Below, piece after piece: positions 9,474-19,022 of a stretch of 43,584 nucleotides of DNA. Numbering within the stretch: position 1 is the first letter of the stretch; every line of letters starts with the position of its first letter. Made by a program: the position numbers and the translations under genes. The DNA is taken from the NCBI GenBank assembly GCA_026707445.1, contig JAPOWV010000010.1, positions 1-43,584 on the forward strand, given 5' to 3'. Under the pieces are notes generated by a model. That model was not told the origin of the DNA, did no database searches, and saw only the letters and a program-made list of their open reading frames with translations. The DNA is from Gammaproteobacteria bacterium. GTDB lineage: Bacteria; Pseudomonadota; Gammaproteobacteria; Steroidobacterales; Foliamicaceae.

Positions 9474-11909
9474 ATGAGCGACGACTCCAGCACCGACCTG
9501 TCCGTGCCGCGCCGATTGGCAGTCCTGCCGCTGCGCGACGTGGTCGTGTACCCGCACATGGTCGTTCCGCTGTTCGTGGGCCGCAAGCCCTCGATCCTGG
9601 CGCTGGAAAACGCGATGGCCGTGGGCAAGGAGATCCTGCTCGTCGCGCAGCGTAAGCCGGAAGTGGACGAACCGCAGGCGCGCGACATCTACCGGGTGGG
9701 CACGCTGGCGACCGTGCTGCAGATGATGAAGATGCCGGACAACACGGTGAAGGTGATGGTGCAGGGCGTCTTGCGCGCGCGCCTCAATTCGCTCAAGTCA
9801 GGCAAGTTCTTCAGCGCCGAGTTCACGACCATTTCGGAGGAGGCCGCCGAGAAGGACAAGCCCGACGAAGTGGAAGCGCTGCGCCGCTCGCTCCTGAGCC
9901 AGTTCGAGTCGTATGTGAAGCTGCACAAGAACGTTCCTCCCGAAGCGCTGGCCGGCGTGTCGGGGCTGGACGACACCGGACGGCTGGCCGACACGATCGC
10001 CGCGCACATGCAGCTTGCGCTCGAGAAGAAGCAGGTCGTGCTGGAGACCGGCGATCCGAGCAAGCGCATGGAGTACCTGGTGGGCCTCATGGGCAGCGAA
10101 ATCGACATGCTCAAGATCGAGCGCAAGATTCGCGGCCGCGTGAAGACGCAGATGGAGAAGAGCCAGCGTGAGTACTACCTGAACGAGCAGATGAAGGCCA
10201 TCCAGAAGGAGCTGGGCGAGCTCGACGAGGCGCCGGACGAGATTACCTCGCTGGAAAAGGGGATCACGGAAGCCGGCATGACCAAGGAGGCCCAGGAAAA
10301 GGCCATGACCGAGCTGGGCAAGCTCAAGATGATGGCGCCGATGTCGGCCGAGGCCACCGTGGTGCGCAACTACCTGGACTGGCTGCTGAAGGTGCCCTGG
10401 AAGAAGCAGCGCCGGACCAACGGCGACCTGGCCCGGGCCGAACGAATCCTGGAAGAGGACCATTACGGGCTGGAGAAGATCAAGGAGCGCATCCTCGAGT
10501 ACCTGGCCGTGCAGAAGCGCGTCCGCTCGCTGAAGGGACCCATCCTGTGCCTGGTCGGTCCCCCCGGCGTCGGCAAGACGTCCCTGGGCCGTTCGATCGC
10601 CAGGGCCACCAACCGCTCCTTCGTGCGCATGTCGCTGGGCGGTGTGCGCGACGAGGCGGAGATACGCGGCCACCGTCGCACCTATATCGGCGCGCTGCCG
10701 GGCAAGATCATCCAGAACCTGGCGCGGTCGGGCGTGCGCAACCCGCTGTTCCTGTTCGACGAGGTGGACAAGATGTCGATGGACTTTCGCGGCGACCCGT
10801 CCTCGGCGCTGCTGGAGGTGCTCGATCCGGAACAGAACTCCACCTTCAACGACCACTACCTGGAAGTCGATTTCGATCTGTCGCGCGTGATGTTCGTTTG
10901 CACGGCCAACACGCTGGCCATACCGCCGCCGCTGCTGGACCGCATGGAAGTTCTGCGTATTCCCGGCTACACCGAGGACGAGAAACTGGCCATCGCGCGC
11001 AATTACCTGATCGCCAAGCAGATGAAGAACAACGGCGTGCGCAAGGACGAGCTCCGCTTCACGATCGGCGGCCTGCGCAACATCATTCGCCATTACACCC
11101 GCGAGGCCGGAGTACGGAACCTGGAGCGCGAAATCGCCCGGGTGTGCCGCAAAGTGGTCAAAAGGCAGTTGCTGCGACCCTCACCGAAGGAAATCTGCAT
11201 CGGCCCGCGCCAGCTCGAGCCGTACCTGGGAGTGCGCAAGTTCCGCTACGGCCGCGCCGAGAACCAGAACCGGGTGGGCCAGGCCCAGGGCCTGGCCTGG
11301 ACGGAGGTCGGCGGCGAGTTGCTGCGTATCGAGGCCTCGGTCGCGCCGGGCAAGGGCAAGCTGACCCTGACCGGCAAGCTGGGCGACGTCATGCAGGAAT
11401 CGATCCAGGCGGCGGTGACCGTCGTTCGGGCGCGGGCCGCCTCCCTGGGGCTGGATCCGGGCTTTCAGTCCGAACTGGATCTGCACGTGCACGTTCCGGA
11501 AGGCGCCACGCCCAAGGACGGTCCCAGCGCCGGCATCGGCATGTGTACCGCCCTGGTCTCGGCGTTGACCGGCATCCCGGTGCGCGCCGACGTCGCCATG
11601 ACCGGCGAAATAACGCTTGGCGGCGAGGTATTGCCGGTTGGCGGGCTGAAGGAAAAACTGCTGGCCGCGCACCGCGGCGGCATCGAGCGCGTCCTGATTC
11701 CGGAGGAGTGCGTGAAGGACCTGGCCGAAATCCCGGCCAACGTCAAGCGCAGCCTCGACATCCGGTCGGTGCGCTGGATCGACGAAGTGCTGGAACTGGC
11801 CCTGGAGAACATGCCCGGAGTGGCTGCTCCCGTCGCCGATGACCAGGCCGCCGCGGCGACTTCAACGCCCGCTGCGCCCCCGGCGCCGGATCAACCGCGC
11901 ACCCACTGA
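9474..11909 (+). CDS. lon: ATP-dependent protease La (Lon)
   Basis: The Lon protease of 811 residues, which degrades damaged and short-lived regulatory proteins. It has the N-terminal LON substrate domain (about 12-205, [20 protein letters not shown]), AAA+ domain with Walker [12 protein letters not shown], and a C-terminal Ser-Lys protease domain with Ser685 in [11 protein letters not shown] and Lys728 in [13 protein letters not shown]. The last 30 or so residues are Ala/Pro-rich and not conserved. In relatives hupB follows directly; here a nine-kilobase island intervenes. Confidence 0.97.
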   Translation: MSDDSSTDLSVPRRLAVLPLRDVVVYPHMVVPLFVGRKPSILALENAMAVGKEILLVAQRKPEVDEPQARDIYRVGTLATVLQMMKMPDNTVKVMVQGVLRARLNSLKSGKFFSAEFTTISEEAAEKDKPDEVEALRRSLLSQFESYVKLHKNVPPEALAGVSGLDDTGRLADTIAAHMQLALEKKQVVLETGDPSKRMEYLVGLMGSEIDMLKIERKIRGRVKTQMEKSQREYYLNEQMKAIQKELGELDEAPDEITSLEKGITEAGMTKEAQEKAMTELGKLKMMAPMSAEATVVRNYLDWLLKVPWKKQRRTNGDLARAERILEEDHYGLEKIKERILEYLAVQKRVRSLKGPILCLVGPPGVGKTSLGRSIARATNRSFVRMSLGGVRDEAEIRGHRRTYIGALPGKIIQNLARSGVRNPLFLFDEVDKMSMDFRGDPSSALLEVLDPEQNSTFNDHYLEVDFDLSRVMFVCTANTLAIPPPLLDRMEVLRIPGYTEDEKLAIARNYLIAKQMKNNGVRKDELRFTIGGLRNIIRHYTREAGVRNLEREIARVCRKVVKRQLLRPSPKEICIGPRQLEPYLGVRKFRYGRAENQNRVGQAQGLAWTEVGGELLRIEASVAPGKGKLTLTGKLGDVMQESIQAAVTVVRARAASLGLDPGFQSELDLHVHVPEGATPKDGPSAGIGMCTALVSALTGIPVRADVAMTGEITLGGEVLPVGGLKEKLLAAHRGGIERVLIPEECVKDLAEIPANVKRSLDIRSVRWIDEVLELALENMPGVAAPVADDQAAAATSTPAAPPAPDQPRTH

Positions 11910-11954
11910 AACAGCACGCCGCGCACCCGCTGCCGTAGCCTGGAACAGGCGGCA

Positions 11955-12941
11955 TCAGGGTGCCGTATTCTTCTCGTATGCGATGATTTGCTTCCAGACC
12001 GCGACTTCGTCGACAAGAATCCACTCCATCGTCACGACGCTATCGACCATGTGTGCGTGCGTCAGGCCCATGACGTAGACAGGCGCTCCCGTCGGCATCC
12101 CGAAACGCCCCCAGCCAGTGTGTGTCGCGTCCATCGACCACCGCATTGCCAGCCGCGTCGCCTGTCCCTCTTCGTCGTTGACCATCAGTTGCTCGATTCG
12201 AAACTTCGCGTCCGGGAATGATGCGAGGTAACCGATAACAAAGCGGTCGAGATCCCGATGTCCGTGGACGGATTCGCCGCCGGGCGCCTCGACTGCGGCT
12301 CCGGCGCTGTACAGAGACGCGATGGCTGCCGGGTGCTTGTCGTTCCAGATCTCGCTCCAGCCGGCGGCATAGATGTCCGCTTCATCGCCTTGATCGATCG
12401 TCGGAACGAACTCGCCCGCAACGTCGTCGGCGGGAGTAAAGCTGCAGACTTTCGCGCTGACCCTGAGATCCTGTTCGGCTTGGCGCCGGGCAAGCTGCTC
12501 GGCGGTCATGCCCAGCCCCCGTGCAAAAGCGCCCTGGTCGCGAACAAGCCATTCTTCGACAACCTGACCGTTACGGATCCAGCACTCAGCAATGATGCGA
12601 GATCGCACGAGCCGGCCGGCCGCCTTGCCGTAGGCCCCGTCGCCGGTATGGCGCATGACCGACAGCAGGCGGTGCGACGACAGGTACCCTTTCGCGCTGT
12701 CGCCGTTGAAGATCACATCCTCGCCGATCAACTGACGATCCGGAAACTCGTGCAGCGTCTGGAGCGTCGCAGCGATTACGTTGCGGTTGCCGGTCAGGAT
12801 GCCGTTGGCCGCCCTGACCACGACATCGTCCGCATAGTACTTCTGCAACGAGGGACCGACACCGCGCTCCTCCCAGATCTCCTTAGTGATGCCGAGGATG
12901 TAATCTCGGACGCCACCGAATTCATCGATAAAATCATTCAC
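11955..12941 (-). CDS. double SnoaL/NTF2-fold protein (ester-cyclase-like)
   Basis: A 328-residue protein of two tandem SnoaL-like units. The first (about 15-140) begins YILGITKEIWEERGVGPSLQ and has YADDVVVRAANGILTGNRNV; the second (about 185-325) has DIYAAGWSEIWNDKHPAAIA and GGESVHGHRDLDRFVIGYLA. Tryptophan-rich helix 1 and the later ENW/EEWLVRD-type strand are typical of the ester cyclase/polyketide cyclase group. No signal peptide, so it is cytosolic. Known relatives are aldol cyclases, isomerases or dehydratases; the reaction here is unknown. The GTG start lies 13 bases from a palindromic operator candidate, and the gene is divergent from the TonB receptor. Confidence 0.75.
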   Translation of the reverse strand: MNDFIDEFGGVRDYILGITKEIWEERGVGPSLQKYYADDVVVRAANGILTGNRNVIAATLQTLHEFPDRQLIGEDVIFNGDSAKGYLSSHRLLSVMRHTGDGAYGKAAGRLVRSRIIAECWIRNGQVVEEWLVRDQGAFARGLGMTAEQLARRQAEQDLRVSAKVCSFTPADDVAGEFVPTIDQGDEADIYAAGWSEIWNDKHPAAIASLYSAGAAVEAPGGESVHGHRDLDRFVIGYLASFPDAKFRIEQLMVNDEEGQATRLAMRWSMDATHTGWGRFGMPTGAPVYVMGLTHAHMVDSVVTMEWILVDEVAVWKQIIAYEKNTAP

Positions 12942-12953
12942 GACAATAGAATG

Positions 12954-12967
12954 TGACTACGTAATCA
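12954..12967. promoter_or_regulatory. candidate operator 1 of the island
   Basis: TGACTACGTAATCA, a palindrome centred on TACGTA with one mismatched pair, lies just upstream of the minus-strand SnoaL gene. A near copy stands at 13055-13068. A central CG is typical of LacI-family operators, and the island encodes a LacI-type regulator. Confidence 0.55.
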
Positions 12968-13053
12968 GATATGCGAAATCAGTTCGCGCCCTACTATTCT
13001 TATTTTCTACTGCAAGAGGAAGCATGTCAAAGTAGCACGTAACTTCCAGGGTC

Positions 13054-13082
13054 TTGCTTACGTAGTCAAATCGGAGTAGAGT
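13054..13082 (+). promoter_or_regulatory. candidate sigma-70 promoter of the TonB receptor operon
   Basis: TTGCTT (13054-13059), a 17-base spacer and TAGAGT (13077-13082). It predicts a start near 13089 and a leader of about 70 bases. Operator 2 covers the -35 hexamer, so a repressor bound there would block polymerase. Confidence 0.5.
13055..13068. promoter_or_regulatory. candidate operator 2 of the island
   Basis: TGCTTACGTAGTCA. Its right 11 bases are the exact reverse complement of the left 11 bases of operator 1. Centres are 101 bases apart, a distance that would allow DNA looping by a tetrameric or paired-dimer repressor. Confidence 0.55.
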
Positions 13083-13157
13083 TTTTGATGTCGTGGCACA
13101 GACAGCCTTTGCTGTCTGGCGATGTTGGGTTCATCCGACACGATAAGGGGAGGAAAA

Positions 13158-15521
13158 ATGTCCGCACGAAGAATTCTGGCGTGGTGCGTAAGCGCCGCGA
13201 CTCTCACGATATTGTCCTTCAATCCTGCCGGCGCGCAGGACGACCTTGCGCTGGAGGAAATTGTCGTAACGGCACAGAAACGGGCCGAAGATGTCCAGGA
13301 CGTGCCGATTGCGATCACGGCGTTGACGGCCCAGGAACTCGAGCGATCGGGAATCCGGGATATCACGCGACTGAGTGCGATAACTCCGGGATTTACTTTC
13401 AACCGGTCCGGCGGAGATGCCCGGCCCAGCATCCGCGGCGTTTCCACCGAGAACATCCAGGCGACCGGCGACCCCACCATCGGGTTTTTCGTTGACGAAA
13501 TCTACCAGAGCCGGACCTTCATGGCCATGACGCACTTCGTTGACGTCGAGCGCCTGGAGGTGTTGCGCGGGCCGCAAGGCACACTGTTCGGCCGGAACAC
13601 GCTGGGCGGCGCCATCTCGGTATTTTCCAGAGAACCCACCGATGAGTTCAGCGCGTATGTCACGGTGAATGTCGGAAATTATGCGCGTTCGCGTATAGAG
13701 GGTGCGGTCAATCTCCCCGCGTCCGATACGTTCGCGATCCGGATCGCGGCCATGGCGGACAACGCCGACGGTTATCTGAAGAATTCGGCCGGTCAGGACC
13801 TGTACGACCGCGACGATCAGTTTGCGCGCTTATCGTTGCGGTTTGCGCCGAACGACAGACTGGACATCGTCGCCCGCGCCTCGATAGCGCGGCAGGAAGG
13901 GATTGGCCCGGGCGCCTACGGTTATACAAGCCTGGGCACCTACCGCACGCCCGATACAGGACGAATCGCGCTGCCCCAGCACGGCGGCGCGAGCTATCCG
14001 TTTCAGGGCATTCCCAATGGAGACGGTATCGCGGATGTTGACTTTCCCGGCGATGCAGGCGGCCCCGTGGACCTTGGTTTCCCCGTGCTTGCGAACTTCG
14101 ACGAAGTCGCGTTCAACACGGATCCATGGGTCTACACCAACGACAAGTCATTTAGCCTGAACGTGGAGTACGACTTCGGACCCGTCGTGCTGAAGTCGAT
14201 TACCGCACGGAACGACATCGAGTACGAGCGGTTCTATGATGGCGACTTGTCCGATGTGTTCGAAACGCTCACCCTGACGTTTTCGACCTTCGGCAGCATT
14301 CAGGGTCAGATTGACGATTTTCAAAACTTCAGCCAGGAGTTCCAGCTCGCATCGAACACTGACGGACCATTCCAGTGGGTTGCCGGCCTTTTCTGGCTCC
14401 AGGACGAACTGGAGGAGTTTTACCTTTGGGGCCTCGAAAACGATCATCCCACGGCCAATGACTACAAGGCGGTTTTCGGCGCCTTTGCGGCTGACCTGTT
14501 CTACGACAAGAACAATGGCCAGGAGTACACGGGATACTTTTTTCCGATCGTCGGGTCCGACGGCCGCATCGATGTTGATTCGCAGGCCATTTTCGGACAG
14601 GGAAGCTATGCGTTCAGCGATCAGTGGCGTGCGGCGGTGGGTGTTCGCAGTACCCGTGACGAGAAGGCCCTGACCGATGGCACGCTGAGTGTGGACTTCG
14701 ACGCGGTGACCACCCGCCTGGGAGTGGAATACACGCCCTCCGACGACATGATGTATTACGCCAGCCGCAGTACGGGTTTTCTGTCCGGCGGGCTGAACAC
14801 GGCGCTTGAGGCGGGTACGCCGCAGGAGTCGGTAGACGAGCAGACGAATACGGCCTGGGAGTTCGGCCTGAAGTCCCGCTTCCGGGATGGTCTGGCGCAA
14901 CTGAATGTGGCCCTCTTCAGGAATGATATTGAAGACGTGATCGTGCAGATTCCCGGCGCCAGCCTGTCGACGATTCGAGTGAACGGCGGAGAAGTCGAAG
15001 TCACGGGACTGGAAGCCGAGCTCAAGATGCTGCTCTCCGCCAACGCCAGAGTCGATGTGGCATTCTCTATGATGGACTCCGAACTAAGCGATTTTGTGGT
15101 CAGGAATCCCTGGATTGGCGCACCCGGAATGCCGGCGGAAGAGAACACGGTGGACCTCAGCGGAAACAACGTCGGTCAGACTCCCGACTTCACGGCGACC
15201 GTAGTCGCGAGTTATGACTTCGATCTCGGCGATATGGGCCAACTGACGCCGCAAATTCAGTATGCGTACAGCGACGGCTACTTCAACGACGATTTCAACT
15301 CCGACGTTGGGTATCAGGACGCCTACGGGATGCTCGACTTCCGGCTTTTCTGGGCCTCGGCGGATGGTCAGTGGAGGGCGCAGGCCTTTGTCGAGAACGC
15401 GACCGATGAAGAAGTCATCACCCGATCCGTCCTGACCAAGTACACGGCGTTCGATGCAAGCGTCTGGGGCGAGTTCGCGCCGCCGCGCATGTACGGACTG
15501 TCCGTAAGCTACAACTTCTGA
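13158..15521 (+). CDS. TonB-dependent outer-membrane receptor
   Basis: A 787-residue receptor that takes up a large or scarce ligand across the outer membrane with TonB energy. I start it at ATG 13158 because GGGGAGGA lies directly upstream and the protein then opens with a clean signal peptide (about 1-26, cleavage after AGA). A TonB box EEIVVTAQKR follows, then the plug domain (about 45-160: VPIAITALTAQEL, RGVSTENIQATGDPTIGFFV, VEVLRGPQGTLFGRNTLGG-type block) and a 22-strand barrel ending in the aromatic SVSYNF. It heads a plus-strand operon with SnoaL, PhyH and symporter genes. The ligand cannot be read from sequence; the plug resembles receptors of marine catabolic loci more than classic siderophore receptors. 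Confidence 0.93.
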   Translation: MSARRILAWCVSAATLTILSFNPAGAQDDLALEEIVVTAQKRAEDVQDVPIAITALTAQELERSGIRDITRLSAITPGFTFNRSGGDARPSIRGVSTENIQATGDPTIGFFVDEIYQSRTFMAMTHFVDVERLEVLRGPQGTLFGRNTLGGAISVFSREPTDEFSAYVTVNVGNYARSRIEGAVNLPASDTFAIRIAAMADNADGYLKNSAGQDLYDRDDQFARLSLRFAPNDRLDIVARASIARQEGIGPGAYGYTSLGTYRTPDTGRIALPQHGGASYPFQGIPNGDGIADVDFPGDAGGPVDLGFPVLANFDEVAFNTDPWVYTNDKSFSLNVEYDFGPVVLKSITARNDIEYERFYDGDLSDVFETLTLTFSTFGSIQGQIDDFQNFSQEFQLASNTDGPFQWVAGLFWLQDELEEFYLWGLENDHPTANDYKAVFGAFAADLFYDKNNGQEYTGYFFPIVGSDGRIDVDSQAIFGQGSYAFSDQWRAAVGVRSTRDEKALTDGTLSVDFDAVTTRLGVEYTPSDDMMYYASRSTGFLSGGLNTALEAGTPQESVDEQTNTAWEFGLKSRFRDGLAQLNVALFRNDIEDVIVQIPGASLSTIRVNGGEVEVTGLEAELKMLLSANARVDVAFSMMDSELSDFVVRNPWIGAPGMPAEENTVDLSGNNVGQTPDFTATVVASYDFDLGDMGQLTPQIQYAYSDGYFNDDFNSDVGYQDAYGMLDFRLFWASADGQWRAQAFVENATDEEVITRSVLTKYTAFDASVWGEFAPPRMYGLSVSYNF

Positions 15522-15530
15522 CGCTGCTCC

Positions 15531-16514
15531 ATGACCGACCATCGGGATTCGATCTCGAAATCGCTGAATCGGTTATTTGCGCAATCTGGCGATGAACTCG
15601 CCAGGTTCATGCGCTCGTTCGTTCAGCCGGACGTGGTTTGGGATGTTTGCTTTCCGCTCAATTGCCTGAACGGAATCGATGCCGTCATGAACGAGTTCGT
15701 GACGCCTATTCGCCGGTCCCTTGACGGTGTGCGCCGGCGCGACGAGATATTCATAGGGAGCCGGAATCCGCACGATGGTTGCGAATGGATCGCGTCCCTC
15801 ACCCACTACGTCGGCAATTTCAACGCGCCGTTGTTCGGGATTCCTCCAAACAACCGACTGGTGATGCTGCGATCGGGCGAGTTCTATCGTGTCGACGACG
15901 GTCGCATAGGCGAAGCGAAGCTGATCCTCGACCTGGTCGACCTGTTGCGCCAGACGGGACAGTCGCCTGTCCCGCATGTCCTCGGCAACGAAATGCTCTA
16001 CCCGGGCCCGGCAACGCATGACGGCGTGCTGCCGGGCAATCGCGATCGCGGCGAGTCCAGCATGCAACTCATCAACGCAATGCTTGCCGACATGCACGAA
16101 TACGATCCGGAAACGTACTCTTCGGCCAGGCAGACCGGTATCAACGGCTATTGGCACGAAGACATGCTGTGGTACGGCCCGGGCGGGATCGGGTCCAGTT
16201 ACCGCTGGGCCGGATTTCAGAAAGATCACAGGATTCCGTTTCTGACCGCGTTTCCCGATCGCGAGGGAGGCAACAGGTTCTGCGAGTTCGGCGACGGCGA
16301 CTATGCCGCTCTTGGCGGCTGGCCGGCGATGTCGATGACCCACAAGGGCGAATACCTGGGCGTCGGGCCGACCGGAAGGAAACTGACGCTCCGTGTCATG
16401 GACTTCTACCGCTGCGCCGACGGCAAGATCGCCGAGAACTGGGTGCTGCTAGACTACATGGACCTGCTGGACCAGATGGGCGTCGATGTACTGGCGCAGG
16501 TCCGGGGGTCATGA
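15531..16514 (+). CDS. second double SnoaL/NTF2-fold protein
   Basis: A 327-residue cytosolic protein, again with two SnoaL-like units (about 5-150 and 180-320). The second unit has the clearest family marks: GYWHEDMLWYGPGGIGSSYR, MSMTHKGEYLGVGPTGRKLT and ADGKIAENWVLLDYMDLLDQ, the last being the ester-cyclase type strand that closes the cavity. It starts nine bases after the receptor stop and its own stop overlaps the next gene (ATGA at 16511-16514), so it is made together with the dioxygenase. The pairing suggests that one acts on the product of the other. Exact chemistry is unknown. Confidence 0.78.
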   Translation: MTDHRDSISKSLNRLFAQSGDELARFMRSFVQPDVVWDVCFPLNCLNGIDAVMNEFVTPIRRSLDGVRRRDEIFIGSRNPHDGCEWIASLTHYVGNFNAPLFGIPPNNRLVMLRSGEFYRVDDGRIGEAKLILDLVDLLRQTGQSPVPHVLGNEMLYPGPATHDGVLPGNRDRGESSMQLINAMLADMHEYDPETYSSARQTGINGYWHEDMLWYGPGGIGSSYRWAGFQKDHRIPFLTAFPDREGGNRFCEFGDGDYAALGGWPAMSMTHKGEYLGVGPTGRKLTLRVMDFYRCADGKIAENWVLLDYMDLLDQMGVDVLAQVRGS

Positions 16515-17359
16515 CGTCATCGAATTCTCTGCCGAAACCAACTTCCGATCGGTTGCAAATGAGCGCCGATCTGACGGAGCATGGATATTGCCTCGTTGCC
16601 GACGCGCTGCCTGAGTCAAAGCTGACCGGGCTGCAGTCGGCAGTTGATCGCACAGCGAGCGAGGACATCGCGAGCGGCCATTCATTCGTGGACGAGGGCG
16701 GCGCCAACCAGCGCTTGTGGCAGCTTCTCAATCGGGGCGCGGAGTTCGTTGAACTGGCCGAGCATCCGTTGGCCCTTGACCTTGCGGGCGAACTGCTCGG
16801 CAATCGAACGGCCTACGGCATCGAGAACGACGGGCTGCCCCAGTTCCTCCTGTCCAGCCTGACTGCGAACATCGCCGGATACGGCGGGACGCCGATGCTG
16901 ATGCACTGCGACCAAGGCTACGTGCACGAGCCGTGGCCCGACTACCCGATCGTCTGCAATGGCGGATGGCTGCTGGACGATTTCAGGGCCGAAAACGGGG
17001 CTACGCTGGCGATTCCGGGGAGCCACAAACGGAACCGCAATCCGGAGCCTGGCGAAGAGAAGGAGGCCATACCCATTGAGGCGCCGGCGGGAACCCTGTT
17101 TTTCTTCGACGGCCGGCTGTGGCACGGAACCGGGTCCAATCGAACGAGGACCCTGCGGCGCGGAATCTTCAGTTATTTCTGCCAGCCATGGATGCGTACC
17201 CAGGAGAACCACACCGCTTCTCTCGATCCCGAGGTCGCAGAGAACGCTTCACCCACGCTGCGCCGGCTGGTCGGCCTCGATGCCTACGGGATATCGGTGG
17301 GGATGATCAACGGACTTTCACCGTCCGGCCTGAAGCGCGCCGATCACTTTTCGCGCTAG
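16511..17359 (+). CDS. PhyH-family Fe(II)/2-oxoglutarate dioxygenase 1
   Basis: A 282-residue phytanoyl-CoA dioxygenase-family protein. The iron facial triad is visible as His132 and Asp134 (MHCDQGYVHEPW) with distal His205 (RLWHGTGSNRT), and Arg217 is placed to hold 2-oxoglutarate (RRGIFSYF). AIPGSHKRNRNPEPGE is the usual mid-fold signature. Such enzymes hydroxylate unactivated carbons on small molecules; most bacterial members do not act on phytanoyl-CoA. It is translationally coupled to the SnoaL gene before it and lies 43 bases before the symporter. A half-site-like TGCGTAGTC lies in that gap (17372-17380). Confidence 0.88.
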   Translation: MTSSNSLPKPTSDRLQMSADLTEHGYCLVADALPESKLTGLQSAVDRTASEDIASGHSFVDEGGANQRLWQLLNRGAEFVELAEHPLALDLAGELLGNRTAYGIENDGLPQFLLSSLTANIAGYGGTPMLMHCDQGYVHEPWPDYPIVCNGGWLLDDFRAENGATLAIPGSHKRNRNPEPGEEKEAIPIEAPAGTLFFFDGRLWHGTGSNRTRTLRRGIFSYFCQPWMRTQENHTASLDPEVAENASPTLRRLVGLDAYGISVGMINGLSPSGLKRADHFSR

Positions 17360-17402
17360 CAGACTGCGCCGTGCGTAGTCGGAACAATACGCGGACTCAA
17401 CG

Positions 17403-19010
17403 ATGACGGACTTCGGAACGCTGAACTGGTCGATCCTGGTCTCCTTCGTTGCTGCCAATCTCCTGCTCGGCCTTGTAATCGGTAAACGGGTCAAATCTTC
17501 GGAGGATTTCTATGTCGGCCGCCGCACGACGCCGTGGTGGGCCATCGGTATCTCGGTTGTAGCAACGTACGTCAGTGCGCTGTCGTTTCTTGGTGTGCCC
17601 GCATGGTCGTACACAGGCGGCATGTCCGTGATGATGGTGAACGTTAATTTTCCGCTCGCAATCGTCATTGTGATCACGCTATTCGTGCCGTTCTTCTATG
17701 GTAGCGGCTGCCCATCGATTTACGAATACCAGGAGCGGCGTTTCGGTTCGAAGTCGAGATCGACAATATCTGCAATATTCCTGGTTTCGCAAGGTCTGAG
17801 CGCCGCGGCCATTCTGTATGCGACGTCGCTCGTGCTGAGTTTTGTGACCGGCATCGACGTTGTCTACGCCATCGTGGTCGTGACGGTGATTGCGCTGGTC
17901 TACACCGTGATGGGCGGCATTACCGCGGTCATCTGGACCGATTCGATACAGGGAACGATTCTGTTCCTGGGAGTAGGCATCATCATTTATGCGGTCATCA
18001 CACAGACGCCCGACTCGTTGCACGCCACGCTGGTTGAGCTGAAGGCACAGAAGCTGACAAATCCATTCGACTGGAGTATCGACGTATCAAACACGACGAC
18101 CGTATGGACCGGCATTATTGCGATGACGCTCTACCACACGACCGTGTACGGCGTGAATCAGGCGATGGCGCAACGAACGCTTGCCGCCAGGTCGATCGGC
18201 GATGCCAAGAAGTCGTACCTGATGATGGGTTTCGCGGCGCCGATAATCTACTTTGCGTTCACGGTACTGGGTGTCCTGTTCTACGCGCACTTCGCCGGCC
18301 GGGAATTCGAAAACGGCAACACGATCATCCTCGAGTTTGCCGCCAGCTACGGACTGCCGGGGCTCATGGGCCTGATCGCCGCGGCGGTTTTGGCGGCATC
18401 GATGTCGACGCTCGATTCGACTCTTAATTCAATGTCGACCGTGACGACGGTGGACTTCTATCAGAAGTACTTTCGCAAGCACGAGTCGTCCGCGCACTAC
18501 CTCGCGGTATCGCGATGGTTCACGATAGCATGGGCCATGATAATCATCGCGCCCGCGCTGATGTTCTCGAAGACGTCGGGATCGATCATGGAAACCCTGG
18601 CGGAAGTGGGGTCTTACTTCGTTGGCGCGAAGCTCGCCATGTATGGGATGGGTTTCTTTTCTAAGCACACGACGGAACGCGGGTTGCTGGCTGGTGTGGT
18701 GGCCGGGTTCGCGGTAGTGTGGATCGTTGCGGCCACGACATCCATTTCCTGGCCCTGGTTTGTTGTGATTGGCGCCGTGGCCAACGTGGGCGTTTCCTGG
18801 CCGATGAGTTTGATCCTGGACGGTAAACAAGCGAACTGGCATCCGTACAGCGTGCCCGGACAGCTCAAGAAGCACCGCGACGCAGGACTTCCGGAAAAAG
18901 AGGGCGGATGGTACGTGGTTCCTGGTCGGATCGACTCGCTGAGTTACGTCCTGTTGGTCTGGTTCGTGGCGTTCATGTTCGGACTGTATCTGTTCCACTT
19001 GGCCATCTGA
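17403..19010 (+). CDS. sodium:solute symporter (SSS family)
   Basis: A 535-residue inner-membrane transporter with about 13-14 membrane segments. Family marks include VGRRTTPWWAIGISVVATYV near the start, MGGITAVIWTDSIQGTILF in the middle, and the Na+-site helix region STLDSTLNSMSTVTTVDFYQ. SSS members carry sugars, organic acids, choline-like compounds or amino acids with Na+. Here it presumably completes import of what the TonB receptor brings into the periplasm. Codons look less GC-rich than in lon or tig, by eye. It converges on the second PhyH gene with a 12-base gap. Confidence 0.92.
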   Translation: MTDFGTLNWSILVSFVAANLLLGLVIGKRVKSSEDFYVGRRTTPWWAIGISVVATYVSALSFLGVPAWSYTGGMSVMMVNVNFPLAIVIVITLFVPFFYGSGCPSIYEYQERRFGSKSRSTISAIFLVSQGLSAAAILYATSLVLSFVTGIDVVYAIVVVTVIALVYTVMGGITAVIWTDSIQGTILFLGVGIIIYAVITQTPDSLHATLVELKAQKLTNPFDWSIDVSNTTTVWTGIIAMTLYHTTVYGVNQAMAQRTLAARSIGDAKKSYLMMGFAAPIIYFAFTVLGVLFYAHFAGREFENGNTIILEFAASYGLPGLMGLIAAAVLAASMSTLDSTLNSMSTVTTVDFYQKYFRKHESSAHYLAVSRWFTIAWAMIIIAPALMFSKTSGSIMETLAEVGSYFVGAKLAMYGMGFFSKHTTERGLLAGVVAGFAVVWIVAATTSISWPWFVVIGAVANVGVSWPMSLILDGKQANWHPYSVPGQLKKHRDAGLPEKEGGWYVVPGRIDSLSYVLLVWFVAFMFGLYLFHLAI

Positions 19011-19022
19011 GGCTGAGATCCG

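Noticed and set aside
17372..17380. TGCGTAGTC before the symporter as a third operator
   Set aside because: Only one half-site matches the TACGTA palindromes and the other half is not recognisable.
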